In this document: in pieces, positions 14,887 to 23,405 of the stretch | Layout: each line of letters begins with the position of its first letter | How positions within the stretch are numbered: the stretch's first letter is position 1 | Assembly (NCBI GenBank): GCA_021797825.1 | Contig: JAJZZA010000003.1 | Coordinates: 25,872-89,871, forward strand | Length of the DNA stretch: 64,000 nt | From: Bacillota bacterium | GTDB lineage: Bacteria; Bacillota; Sulfobacillia; Sulfobacillales; Sulfobacillaceae | Direction: 5' to 3' | Position numbers and translations under genes: made by a program | Notes under the pieces: model-generated | Databases searched by the model: none | Told to the model about the DNA's origin: nothing | Seen by the model: the letters and a program-made list of their open reading frames with translations, nothing else

Positions 14887-16029
14887 TTACACCCGCTCTA
14901 AAATCGTGGCGACCGCCATCCCCCATCCGATACACATCGTAACCAGCGCATAGCGCCCCCGCAGTCTTTCCAGTTGGTTGATTGCGGTGAGCACGAGCCG
15001 AGCTCCCGAAGCGCCTAACGGATGTCCCAAGGCGATGGCTCCCCCGTTGGGGTTGACCCGGCTCCAGTCGGGATGATATTCCGCTTCCCAGGCCAGTACC
15101 ACCGATGCGAACGCCTCGTTAATCTCAATCACATCCATATCGTCCAGACGAAGATCGGCCTTGGCTAGCACCCGGGCCGTTGCCGGAATGGGCCCAGTCA
15201 ACATAATCACCGGGTCGACACCTACTACCGACATGGCCACCACCCGAGCGCGGGGTTTTAAGCCGTAGCGGCGCAACCCGCTTTCCGATGCGACCAACAT
15301 GGCGGCCGCACCGTCGCTGATTTGACTCGAGTTCGCGGCGGTAATCTTGCCGTCGGGTTTGAAGGCGGGTCGAAGCGACGCCATTTTTTCGATGGTGGTG
15401 TCGGCCCGCGGCCCTTCATCCTGGGCCAAAGTCACCTCATCGCCGGTGGGCCCTGTAATGGCGACTGGAAAAATCTCCCGCTCAAAGAACCCGGCGGCCT
15501 GCGCCGCCAGCGCTCGCTGATGGCTTTGCAGTGAATACCGGTCCAGTTCATCGCGCGACAGTTTCCACCGTTCGGCTATGAGTTCGGCGGATAAACCCTG
15601 CGGGATCATGTTGTACTGGGCCAGCAACTGCTCACTAAAAGATGAACCGTCGGACCCCATTGGCACCCGCGACATCGATTCCACGCCCGCAGCAATGACC
15701 AAGTCGTGAACGTCGGCGCGAATCGCCTGCGCCGCTTGATTCACCGTTTCGAGGCTCGACGCGCACATCCGGTTGACCGACACCCCGGGCACCTCAACCG
15801 GAAAGCCCGCAATGAGCGGGGCTAAGCGTCCAATGTTGAAACCTTGTTCCCCGACCTGAGTGACACAGCCCAGCCGCACATCTTCTACCGCGGCCGCCTC
15901 GATCTGGGTCTGCTCGAGCAGGGCGCGGAGCGTCAGCGCCGCCAAATCGTCCGGACGGATCCCGGATAATCCGCCCTGACGTCGGCCAAAGGGTGTTCGC
16001 AGGCCGTCTACGATAAATGCCTCACGCAT
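14887..16029 (-). CDS. acetyl-CoA acyltransferase (thiolase)
   Basis: A 380-residue thiolase of the FadA/AtoB superfamily that cleaves 3-ketoacyl-CoA (or condenses acetyl-CoA). The nucleophilic Cys89 is in SVNRMCASSLE, the catalytic His is in GGAIALGHPLGASGARL, and the second Cys is in VTMCIGWG near the C-terminus. Length matches degradative thiolases (about 390). ATG 16029 has a weak GGGGA upstream. It lies 58 bases after an SCP2 protein gene and an acyl-CoA dehydrogenase gene in the same direction, so fatty-acid or branched acyl-CoA beta-oxidation is likely. The exact substrate is not determinable. Confidence 0.92.
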   Translation of the reverse strand: MREAFIVDGLRTPFGRRQGGLSGIRPDDLAALTLRALLEQTQIEAAAVEDVRLGCVTQVGEQGFNIGRLAPLIAGFPVEVPGVSVNRMCASSLETVNQAAQAIRADVHDLVIAAGVESMSRVPMGSDGSSFSEQLLAQYNMIPQGLSAELIAERWKLSRDELDRYSLQSHQRALAAQAAGFFEREIFPVAITGPTGDEVTLAQDEGPRADTTIEKMASLRPAFKPDGKITAANSSQISDGAAAMLVASESGLRRYGLKPRARVVAMSVVGVDPVIMLTGPIPATARVLAKADLRLDDMDVIEINEAFASVVLAWEAEYHPDWSRVNPNGGAIALGHPLGASGARLVLTAINQLERLRGRYALVTMCIGWGMAVATILERV

Positions 16030-16087
16030 AAGTTTTCCCCGTTTCCGTGGAGATGTCCGCCTGGCGGCGTTTTGCTGTCGCGGCTGG

Positions 16088-16408
16088 CTATCCGATCAAG
16101 GATTGCAGCCGCAGCGCCATTGACATGTCACCCGCCACCGACAACTTTCCACTCATAAAGGCCGTCATCGGATTCAGCCGGCCTTGTGCCAACTCCTTAA
16201 AATCCTGAGCGTCCATGGTGACGGTCACACCCGCCGAAAGTATGGTGCCTTCGGATATCCGCGCGCCGTTCTCATCGACCGTAACCCAGTACTGGGCGGC
16301 ATCATCACCGGTCAGATTGAACTGGTAGGTTCCTTGCGAATTGGTGAGCTGACCGGTTTTTTCAGCCAGACGCCCCTGCAATTCGGCAAATACTTCGCGA
16401 GTGGTCAT
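16088..16408 (-). CDS. SCP2 sterol-transfer domain protein
   Basis: A stand-alone SCP2-like lipid-binding protein of 106 residues (QGTYQFNLTGDDAAQYWVTV, LSAGVTVTMDAQDFKEL, MTAFMSGKLSVAGDMSMAL). The domain forms a hydrophobic tunnel for fatty acyl chains or sterols. ATG 16408 has AAGGAGGGG. It sits between an acyl-CoA dehydrogenase and a thiolase gene, all co-directional, which suggests presentation of acyl-CoA substrates to beta-oxidation enzymes. That role is inferred. Confidence 0.88.
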   Translation of the reverse strand: MTTREVFAELQGRLAEKTGQLTNSQGTYQFNLTGDDAAQYWVTVDENGARISEGTILSAGVTVTMDAQDFKELAQGRLNPMTAFMSGKLSVAGDMSMALRLQSLIG

Positions 16409-16491
16409 CGATTCCCCTCCTTGTGCTGTGTCAGCGCACCGTGTTTCCCGACCCCGGCGTGCCGCGCGGACCGGCGCTGGGCGACGGCCGG

Positions 16492-17631
16492 TTACATCAT
16501 GCGGGTCATGACCCGCTTTTGAATTTGGCTGGTGCCCTCATAGATGGACATGATCTTGGCGTCGCGGAACCACTTTTCCACGGGATAATCGCGCATGTAC
16601 CCGTTGCCTCCCAGAGTTTGCACCGCTTGCGTCGTGACTTCCATCGCCATGTCCCCGCAAAAAGCTTTGGCCATGGACCCTTCCAAATTACACGACAGAT
16701 GTTGATCCCCTAACCACGCCGCACGATAAGCCAGCAGCCGGCCCGACTCGATTTTGATCAGCATGTCGGCCAACGGAAAGGCCACGCCTTGATTGTAATA
16801 GACCGGATGGCCGAATTGGACCCGCTCCTTGGCATACTTTAGGGCATATTCGTAGGCCGCGCGGGCAACCCCGACGGCCGCGATGGCTACCGTTGGCCGT
16901 GAATGCTCGAGCATTTTCATCGCGCCGACAAATGCCAGATTTTCCGGCCCCAACCGGTTTTCTTCGGGAACGCGGACGTCCTCGAAGCGCACCTCGGCGG
17001 TGTGACTGGCGCGCAAGCCAAGTTTTTTAAACTTTTTGCCGGACGAAATGCCCGCCGTCTGCTTATCCATCACAAAGGCGGAGACGCCGGCATAGCCCGC
17101 CGTCGGATCAGTCTTGGCGAAGACCACATAGACATCGGCGATTCCGCCGTTGGTAATAAAGGTTTTGGCGCCGTTAATGACATAGTGGTCGCCGTGTTTG
17201 ACAGCGCGGGTCGTCATCGCCACCACGTCCGAGCCGGCATTGGGCTCGGTCAAGCACATCGCGCCCAAACGCACCTGGTTGGGATCGGTAAATAGGGGAA
17301 GCCAGCGTCTTTTCTGTTCGTCCGACCCCATTTCCAATATCGGCAGGGCTGCCAGACCAATGCCTCCCATGGCGGTGGCGATGCCCGCGCATCCCCAAAA
17401 CAATTCTTCGCCTACCACCAATTGGTTGACCAAGCCGGACAAACCGGCTCCGCCGTACTCTTCCGGAATGGCGTAGGACAACAATCCCGCCGCGGCGGCC
17501 TTCTCGAGAACGGGCCACGGCGTTTCTTCGAGTTCATCATAATGGGCGGCCACCGGGCGCATCTCGCGCTCGGCGAAGCCGTGGGCCCATTCGCGCAACT
17601 CAAGTTGGTCGGTGGTCAATGCGAAATCCAC
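16492..17631 (-). CDS. acyl-CoA dehydrogenase
   Basis: A 379-residue flavoprotein that introduces the alpha-beta double bond of acyl-CoA and passes electrons to ETF. Family signatures are CLTEPNAGSDV (FAD/substrate loop), VINGAKTFITNGG, QTLGGNGYMRDYPVEKWFRDA and the C-terminal IYEGTSQIQ, whose Glu is the usual catalytic base. The GTG start at 17631 has GGGGGAGG six bases upstream. It heads the acyl-CoA dehydrogenase, SCP2, thiolase group; gaps of 83 and 58 bases allow a single transcript. A second acyl-CoA dehydrogenase gene lies at 56956-58143. Confidence 0.95.
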   Translation of the reverse strand: MDFALTTDQLELREWAHGFAEREMRPVAAHYDELEETPWPVLEKAAAAGLLSYAIPEEYGGAGLSGLVNQLVVGEELFWGCAGIATAMGGIGLAALPILEMGSDEQKRRWLPLFTDPNQVRLGAMCLTEPNAGSDVVAMTTRAVKHGDHYVINGAKTFITNGGIADVYVVFAKTDPTAGYAGVSAFVMDKQTAGISSGKKFKKLGLRASHTAEVRFEDVRVPEENRLGPENLAFVGAMKMLEHSRPTVAIAAVGVARAAYEYALKYAKERVQFGHPVYYNQGVAFPLADMLIKIESGRLLAYRAAWLGDQHLSCNLEGSMAKAFCGDMAMEVTTQAVQTLGGNGYMRDYPVEKWFRDAKIMSIYEGTSQIQKRVMTRMM

Positions 17632-17717
17632 CTGACCTCCCCCTCTCTAATGTTGCATCCGTCATTAGTTTACCATGGCAATCTTTTAGTTGAAAGCGCC
17701 CGCCATAATTTTCTCGG

Positions 17718-19364
17718 CTAAAAGAGCAGCTTCTCCAATACCGGCAGCGGGGGTGCGCCATGGCTCAGCACCGAGTCGTGAAACCGGCCCAGTCGGAAGG
17801 CGGGCTCCCTGCGGGCGCGCTCGCGAAGTCGCAGGAACTCCAGCTTGCCTAACGTGTAAATGAGGTAGAAGGGGTCCATCGTGCCGCGCAGGGCCTCGCG
17901 GCGGGCGTTGACCGGCGCCATCAGGCACTCGGTTTCGAAGAACGCTTGCGCCGCGTCGAGCGTCATGTCTCCGGCATGCAGCCGGATCGCCACAATAAAG
18001 CGTCCGACCCGTTCCAACGCCTCCATCGTCTGCATCAGACGCATTTGCGGTTGGCCGTCGCCATAACCCTCCTCGACCAGCATTTCTTCTACGTAATGCG
18101 CCCACCCTTCGATGAAGGCGTTGGAGGGGAGAACCTTGCGGATGGTACTGCGACCGCGGGGAAAATGCAAAAACTGCACGAAGTGTCCGGGATAGACCTC
18201 GTGCGCGGAAATGATGCGCGTGGCCCAGTGATTGTAACCCCGCAGATGGCCTTCGATATCGGACGCCGGCCAATGCGGGTCGGGCAAGGTCACCTGGTAG
18301 TAGGCTTGGGTGGTCAGCGGTTCGAACGGGCCCGGCGGGTCAATTGAGGCAAATGTGGTCATTCGCAGAAACGGGGGAGTTTGCACCACCTCGGGATGGG
18401 CGACGGGTGGAATCGTCATCAGATCGCGCGTCCGGCAAAACGACTCGAGTTCACCCAATACCTTGGCCACATAGCCCAGTAGATGCTCGGCGGACGGATG
18501 CCGCGCACCGACTTCGTGCAGCACCTGCTGCGGCGTCTGGCCCGGCGCGATGGCACCGGCCGCTGCCGAGAAGGCATCCTTTAGGCGATCCAATTCCGCA
18601 TAGCCCTGCCGCAAGAGTTCCGGCAAGGGGATGCTAACCGCCTCTTGCAGGGCCAATCTCTCGCTGTAACGGGCTTCGCCGAGACGGAAATCGCCTTGAG
18701 CGCGGGGCCGCAGCTCATCGCGCAAGTACTGCGCGAAGGCGCCATAAGCTTTTCCAGCCACCTGACCGGCCTCCGCGACCGCCGCGGCTTCGCGAGGCGC
18801 GGCGGCGAAGGCCGCCGGGATGAGGTCGGTTAAGAGGGGGATGGTGGCTTGGAATTGCGCGATGGCGACATCGACAAAGAGCGCTGGCGGATTGTCCAGT
18901 GCGGCGCGGGCGGCCGCCAGCAGGCGGGGCACTTCGCGCAGGCGATTGGCCGCCTGCCGGGCGCGCTCGGCGAGCGGAGCATACTGTCGCCTGGCCACCG
19001 GCAACAGGCTTCCGCTAATTACGCTGTTCCACAGATTCGGATCGTGCGACTCGGGATGGTCGCGGCTTTCGTCAAGCCAGAGGCTTTGTAACTGTCCCCC
19101 CAAGACCGTCCAGTCGGCGCTGTCGGCGGGGCTCAGGGCCGCCGGGTTGAGGCCTTTTAGCCGTTCGAGCGCGCCGGCCAGGGCATGGGCGAAACGGGTG
19201 CGGGCCAGAGAATCGGTGGGCGGCATCAGGTCGTCCCATTGGTGCAAGCCGAGCGACGTCGCCCAAAAGGGGTAATATTCCAGAACTTTCGGCAAAATGT
19301 CGCGCGCGACGGCGCGTAGACCCGGGTGGGTGGGCAGTCCCTCGTCAAACCCTTGCGATGTCAT
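17718..19364 (-). CDS. DUF885 family metallopeptidase
   Basis: A 548-residue member of the DUF885 family, distantly related to M2/M3 zinc peptidases. The signature HEVYPGH is at residues 388-394, and a conserved Glu region (FIEGWAHYVEEML) follows about 30 residues later, the gluzincin arrangement. The ATG at 19364 (MTSQGFDEG) has AAGGAGG five bases upstream; the frame is open for another 99 codons upstream but without family-like sequence. No signal peptide is seen, so it is probably a cytoplasmic peptidase. Substrate unknown. Confidence 0.88.
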   Translation of the reverse strand: MTSQGFDEGLPTHPGLRAVARDILPKVLEYYPFWATSLGLHQWDDLMPPTDSLARTRFAHALAGALERLKGLNPAALSPADSADWTVLGGQLQSLWLDESRDHPESHDPNLWNSVISGSLLPVARRQYAPLAERARQAANRLREVPRLLAAARAALDNPPALFVDVAIAQFQATIPLLTDLIPAAFAAAPREAAAVAEAGQVAGKAYGAFAQYLRDELRPRAQGDFRLGEARYSERLALQEAVSIPLPELLRQGYAELDRLKDAFSAAAGAIAPGQTPQQVLHEVGARHPSAEHLLGYVAKVLGELESFCRTRDLMTIPPVAHPEVVQTPPFLRMTTFASIDPPGPFEPLTTQAYYQVTLPDPHWPASDIEGHLRGYNHWATRIISAHEVYPGHFVQFLHFPRGRSTIRKVLPSNAFIEGWAHYVEEMLVEEGYGDGQPQMRLMQTMEALERVGRFIVAIRLHAGDMTLDAAQAFFETECLMAPVNARREALRGTMDPFYLIYTLGKLEFLRLRERARREPAFRLGRFHDSVLSHGAPPLPVLEKLLF

Positions 19365-19411
19365 ATGAGCCTCCTTGTGGTAGGGTTGGCCAACCCGCCA
19401 GCGGCTGTCGG

Positions 19412-19806
19412 CTAATGCTTGGCGCAATCCGGATGGACGCGATCGGGCGGCCGACGCCAACCCCGACGCAATCCGGCAACCGGTGCGGCCCGGCAGATGG
19501 CGACGAAAACGGCCCCCAGCGCCTTTGCCCGCCAGCAGACCCAGCGCAAGACTACCACCTCCACAAGGAGGATGGGCCGATAGGCGGCGGCAGGCAGCGG
19601 CCGCGGCCAGGCACCCCTGCGGGGCGCGGCGCTGGCACCGGTTTTGGCGGCCGCGAGCCAAGCCATGATTCCGGTCACTCCGACGTCGGTCGCGATGATG
19701 GCCGGCGTCCGGAAAGAAACCGCTGCACCCCCGCGCTCCGGGGCGACCGTCGCGCAGCGCGAGGCGAATACCAGGATATCGGCTAGGACGGCGGTGACCT
19801 GACGCA
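19412..19806 (-). CDS. candidate small protein divergent from lexA
   Basis: A possible 131-residue protein starting at ATG 19806, eight bases after GGGGGA, and running away from lexA. Codon use resembles neighbouring genes (many GCC, GTC, ATC, CTG codons). A hydrophobic stretch (AKALGAVFVAICRAAPVAG) lies near the C-terminus. In Bacillus the gene divergent from lexA is the SOS division inhibitor yneA, but I see no N-terminal membrane anchor or LysM domain here, so I do not assign that function. It may also be non-coding; otherwise the 500-base gap 19365-19871 holds no gene. Confidence 0.35.
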
Positions 19807-19835
19807 TTGCGGTTTCCCCCATGTCCGTGTTGCTA

Positions 19836-19844
19836 TGGTACAAT
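19836..19844 (+). promoter_or_regulatory. extended -10 promoter element for lexA
   Basis: TGG followed by TACAAT (19839-19844), 27 bases before the lexA ATG. No good -35 hexamer is present, consistent with an extended -10 promoter. The Bacillus-type LexA operator CGAAC-N4-GTTCG is not found nearby. Confidence 0.6.
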
Positions 19845-19871
19845 ATCCCACAGAAGATTGGGAGGTGGGCC

Positions 19872-20468
19872 ATGCCACGGCAGACCAACCAGCAATGGCG
19901 AATCGTCGACTTTATTCGCGGCTATGTCGCAGACCATGGGTATCCGCCGTCGGTGCGGGAAATTGCAGCCGGCGTCGGACTGCGGTCAACGGCGAGCGTG
20001 GCGCGCCATCTCAAGGCGTTGGAGGCCGCTGGCCACATCTCGCATCCGCCGCTTAAACGGCGGGCGTGGACCGTGGAACCCGCGCTGGCATCCCCCACCC
20101 TGCGTGTTCCTTTGGTTGGCAAAATCACGGCGGGCCTTCCCATCTTGGCCATCGAGCAACAGGAGGATATGCTGACCTTGCCCGCTATGTTGTTTCGCCG
20201 CCGGCCCGACTACGTGTTGCGGGTTGTCGGCGATTCCATGGTCGAGGCCGGGATCGAGGATGGCGACATGGTTGCGGTTCAGTCAACCACGATGGCTGAC
20301 AATGGCGCTATCGTCATTGCCCTGTTGGGCGATGAGGCGACCGTCAAGTATTTAGAGCGGTTGCCCGACACCATTCGCTTGCTGCCGGCCAATCCCCGGT
20401 ACGCCCCCATTGAGGATCCCGGCATTCAAGTGCTGGGGGTGGTGGTGGGCTTGGTGCGCAGCTATTAG
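19872..20468 (+). CDS. lexA: SOS repressor LexA
   Basis: A 198-residue transcriptional repressor that cleaves itself when RecA is activated by single-stranded DNA. The N-terminal winged helix-turn-helix is about 8-65 (IVDFIRGYVADHGYPPSVRE). The Ala87-Gly88 cleavage bond lies in KITAGLPI. The catalytic Ser122 is in VVGDSMVEAG and the general-base Lys159 in DEATVKYLE. The frame extends upstream to 19821, but ATG 19872 has GGAGG six bases ahead and gives the family length. recA lies in the same window at 42595-43623. The last four bases overlap the convergent ynbB-like gene. Confidence 0.95.
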   Translation: MPRQTNQQWRIVDFIRGYVADHGYPPSVREIAAGVGLRSTASVARHLKALEAAGHISHPPLKRRAWTVEPALASPTLRVPLVGKITAGLPILAIEQQEDMLTLPAMLFRRRPDYVLRVVGDSMVEAGIEDGDMVAVQSTTMADNGAIVIALLGDEATVKYLERLPDTIRLLPANPRYAPIEDPGIQVLGVVVGLVRSY

Positions 20469-21646
20469 AGCGCCGCCAAGGCGGCGTCTGCCGCCAAAAC
20501 CGCGTGCCAGCGTGACAACCCGCCTTGAAGGTATACGCGATAGGGCGGGCGCAGCGGGGCATCGGCAGATAACTCCAGCGATCCTCCGGGGACAAACCCC
20601 CCAGCGGCCATAATAACTTCATGATCGTAACCCGGCATGCGCCACGGCTCGGGATGGGCCATGGCATCAACCGGGGAAACGGCTTGCACGGCTCGGCAGA
20701 ACCGCATCACCCGTTCGGCGGAACCCACGTCAATGGCGGTGACAATATCGTGCTGCGGGTTGCCGGGCGCGGGACTCACCCGATATCCTGCCCGGTCGAA
20801 CAGATAGCGGGCGTAGATGGCCCCCATCAAGGCTTCTCCGACCAGAGTCGGGGCCATAAACCAGCCTTGTGCCATAAGACGTTGATAAGAGCCGGTGGGG
20901 CCGATCTCCAGTCCCAGCGACGGAGCGAACAGGGCGTCCGCGACCTGTTCCACCAGATGCCGGCGCCCCGCGACATACCCGCCGGTGGGCGCGATCCCCC
21001 CGCCCGGATTCTTCAGCAGGCTGCCCGCCGCCAGGTCGGCTCCCCAGTGGGTCGGTTCTTCAGTTTCGGTGAATTCTCCATAACAGTTGTCGACCACCAC
21101 CGTCGCCCCCAGCCGGTGGGCTTGATCGGCGATGGCGGCCAGTTGCGCCGGGCCCCAGGCCGGCCGCTCCTGGTATCCGCGGGACCGCTGCGCATAGACC
21201 ACCGTGGGGCCAGGTTGGTGGGCCGCGCTCGACCAATCCGGAGCCCCTTCGGCGGAAAGTCCCAGCGTGGCGACGGTAACCCCCAAATCCGGCAGGCATC
21301 CGCGCCCGGGTCCGTAAAGGAAACGATTGAGCGTGTCGTATACCGGTCCTCCGGCAATCCAAAGGGTGTCGCCCGGGCGCAGCAAACCCCGCAGCACGGT
21401 CGTCAGGACATGCGTCCCCGAGGCCCATTGCGAGCGCACCAGGGCCGCCTCCGCTCCAAATAGGCGGGCCACTAGGCGGTCAAGACGTTCACGCCCGCGG
21501 TCATCGTAACCGTAGCCGGCCGTTCCCGCCAGGTCGGGAGCGGTCAGTCCGCTTTCCGAAAAAGCGTGGATGACCCGGGCGGCGTTGTCGGCCACGATAG
21601 CCGTGATCGGCTCCCAAGCGCGTTGAATGGCTGGATCAATGGTCAT
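20465..21646 (-). CDS. ynbB: YnbB-like PLP enzyme (methionine gamma-lyase family protein)
   Basis: A 393-residue pyridoxal phosphate-dependent enzyme of the family once called aluminium resistance protein. Fold type I features are RSQWASGTH and GDTLWIAGGPVYDT for cofactor phosphate binding, VVVDNCYGEF with the ring-binding Asp, and GSLLKNPGGG with the Schiff-base lysine. The C-terminal VYLQGGLSRWH is also typical. The reaction is predicted to be a C-S lyase but is not firmly known. In B. subtilis ynbB follows spoVK and ynbA (hflX); the same order (spoVK, GTPase, ynbB-like) is seen here. The start is ATG 21646. Confidence 0.85.
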   Translation of the reverse strand: MTIDPAIQRAWEPITAIVADNAARVIHAFSESGLTAPDLAGTAGYGYDDRGRERLDRLVARLFGAEAALVRSQWASGTHVLTTVLRGLLRPGDTLWIAGGPVYDTLNRFLYGPGRGCLPDLGVTVATLGLSAEGAPDWSSAAHQPGPTVVYAQRSRGYQERPAWGPAQLAAIADQAHRLGATVVVDNCYGEFTETEEPTHWGADLAAGSLLKNPGGGIAPTGGYVAGRRHLVEQVADALFAPSLGLEIGPTGSYQRLMAQGWFMAPTLVGEALMGAIYARYLFDRAGYRVSPAPGNPQHDIVTAIDVGSAERVMRFCRAVQAVSPVDAMAHPEPWRMPGYDHEVIMAAGGFVPGGSLELSADAPLRPPYRVYLQGGLSRWHAVLAADAALAAL

Positions 21647-21696
21647 GGCGGTCTCCTCTTCCCCAGGCGATGGGGTGCAAAACCATCACCGGAGGG

Positions 21697-21705
21697 ATTG
21701 TATCA
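21697..21705 (-). promoter_or_regulatory. extended -10 promoter element for ynbB
   Basis: On the minus strand the sequence is TGATACAAT, TGn followed by a good -10 hexamer, about 50 bases upstream of the ynbB ATG. This suggests ynbB has its own promoter, apart from the spoVK-GTPase pair. Confidence 0.5.
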
Positions 21706-21779
21706 TGGGACGTTGGGAAACGGGAACTCCGCGGTGCGAAAGGCCTGGCCACGGGCGCGGGTTTCACGCCAACGCCGGG

Positions 21780-22385
21780 TTAGGCCAGATGCCGGAAAAC
21801 AAAACTCTTCACTTCGCGAAATCCGCGCCGGGTTAGGGCCGATATCCCCAGCACGGGCAACCCGCGATAACGGTCGCGAACCAGGCGCAACCCGTCGGCG
21901 GAGCCCGGAGCATCCATTTTATTGGCAAGGATGGCGTAGGGACGGTTTGGCGATGCGTAGCGGACAATTTCATCATCTACCGCCCCCAGAGCCTCCACCC
22001 GGTCGGTATGAACGGCGCAGGCGTCCACCAGATGCAGCACCAAATGCGAATGACTCAACCGGTCGAGGGTGTCCGCCATGGCCCGGCGGACCATCAGTTG
22101 ATCGTGGATCCCCTCGCTAATGCCAACCGTATCCACCAGGGTCAGTGTGCGTCGGCTCTTGCCGTCAGCCAGCTCGATGGCTATCAGATGGGCCACCCCG
22201 GTGCGATGGGGCGCTCGCGAGACCAGTTGATGGCGGGCGCGCTCCAGGGGCAAGCGTTGATGATGAGCCCCGCCTTCCCCATCCGTCACCTCCAGGCGTA
22301 TTTCCTTAAGTCCCAGATAGGCAGCGAAATTTAAGACAAAGAGGGATTTGCCGGCGTTGGGTTTGCCGATCACCAAGGCGTTCAC
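21780..22385 (-). CDS. minimal Era/HflX-like GTPase
   Basis: A 201-residue P-loop GTPase. G1 is GKPNAGKS (residues 7-14), G3 is VDTVG (Val where most have Pro), G4 is ANKMD and G5 is GISAL. It is essentially a bare G domain; the N-terminal domain and coiled coil of HflX are absent. It starts with GTG directly after the spoVK TAG, so translation is coupled. In Bacilli the slot between spoVK and ynbB is filled by hflX (ynbA), so this may be a reduced or substituted counterpart. Its partner is not known; ribosome or sporulation roles are only guesses. Confidence 0.8.
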   Translation of the reverse strand: MNALVIGKPNAGKSLFVLNFAAYLGLKEIRLEVTDGEGGAHHQRLPLERARHQLVSRAPHRTGVAHLIAIELADGKSRRTLTLVDTVGISEGIHDQLMVRRAMADTLDRLSHSHLVLHLVDACAVHTDRVEALGAVDDEIVRYASPNRPYAILANKMDAPGSADGLRLVRDRYRGLPVLGISALTRRGFREVKSFVFRHLA

Positions 22386-23366
22386 CTATAAGCTCCCTTC
22401 AAAATCCGCCCAGGTCAAGAGCATCAGATCGCTACGGCTTAGGTTGGGCAAGGGACTTAAGCGAACGGCTTGCTGCCGGATTGCGCGTTCCAGAAGATTG
22501 CGCACCAAGCGCGCGTTGCCCGCGTTGGCATGCCAAAATCCCGCCCGGCTCGCCAGGTACTGGGTCAAACGGGCTTGGGCCTCAGCATCCAGGTGATATT
22601 GCCGGTCCTCCAACATAAGACGGCAAATGGCTACCAGTTCCGCCGGCCGGTAGTCCGGAAACGTGAGGTGAATGGGAAAGCGCGAGAGCAGACCCGGATT
22701 GGAGGCCATGAGCCAGGCCATCTCATCCGGGTATCCGGCCAGGATGAGAATGAACTCGTCGCGATGGTTCTCCAATGCCGCCACCAACGTGTCGATGGCT
22801 TCTTTTCCGAAGTCCTTGTCCCCACCCCGCGCCAAGGCATACGCTTCGTCCACAAACAGGATCCCGCCTAACGCCCGCTTGATGGCGTCACGGGTTTTCT
22901 GAGCGGTGTGGCCAATATACTCCCCGACCAGATCCGCTCGCTCCACCTCCACCAAGTGTCCCTTGGGGAGGACATCGAGCGCTTGCAAGAGACGTCCCAG
23001 GACCCGCGCCACGGTGGTTTTGCCGGTGCCTGGTGCCCCTTTGAAGACCATGTGGAGCATTTGCGACTCGGTCCGCAGGCCAACGGCGGCCCTCCGGCTC
23101 TGGATATCGATGAAGGCGCGCAATTCGGCAACGAGCTGCTTGACCTCCGCCAAACCGACTAAGTTGTTGAGCTCCGCCAGGATGTGGTCAATCCGATCGG
23201 GTGACGCGCCGGGCGCATCTGGTCGCCCGGGCGCGGCATGCCGCTCGATTCGCGCCAAGTGCCGGAGGGCAGCATCGGGCGTCAGGCGGCCACTCTCCAG
23301 CCAATGCAGCACTTCGCGGGTCGAAAGCGGATCGGAATGATCGGAGGGCAACACCGACGCAGGCAT
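22386..23366 (-). CDS. spoVK: SpoVK-like CbxX/CfxQ-family AAA ATPase
   Basis: A 326-residue single-domain AAA+ ATPase of the CbxX/CfxQ group, which includes the sporulation protein SpoVK needed for spore maturation. Walker A is GAPGTGKT (110-117), Walker B is GGILFVDEAYAL near 172, and the sensor/arginine-finger region is NPGLLSRFPIHLTFPDY. The N-terminal 60 residues are family-specific (STREVLHWLESGRLTPDAALRHL). I chose ATG 23366, eight bases after AAAGGA; a TTG at 23384 is in frame but poorly spaced. The last codon abuts the GTPase start. A 6-bp hairpin lies just upstream (23385-23405). Confidence 0.88.
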   Translation of the reverse strand: MPASVLPSDHSDPLSTREVLHWLESGRLTPDAALRHLARIERHAAPGRPDAPGASPDRIDHILAELNNLVGLAEVKQLVAELRAFIDIQSRRAAVGLRTESQMLHMVFKGAPGTGKTTVARVLGRLLQALDVLPKGHLVEVERADLVGEYIGHTAQKTRDAIKRALGGILFVDEAYALARGGDKDFGKEAIDTLVAALENHRDEFILILAGYPDEMAWLMASNPGLLSRFPIHLTFPDYRPAELVAICRLMLEDRQYHLDAEAQARLTQYLASRAGFWHANAGNARLVRNLLERAIRQQAVRLSPLPNLSRSDLMLLTWADFEGSL

Positions 23367-23384
23367 GGGATCATTCCTTTCCAA

Positions 23385-23405
23385 GGGACCCCGAAGTGAG
23401 GTCCC
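23385..23405. repeat. hairpin immediately upstream of spoVK
   Basis: GGGACC (23385-23390) pairs with GGTCCC (23400-23405) around a nine-base loop, directly upstream of the spoVK ribosome binding site. It could affect translation initiation; there is no T-run. Confidence 0.4.

Noticed and set aside
20621..21463. 280-residue open frame on the plus strand
   Set aside because: Antisense to the well-supported ynbB-like gene; no ribosome binding site or domain, explained by high GC.
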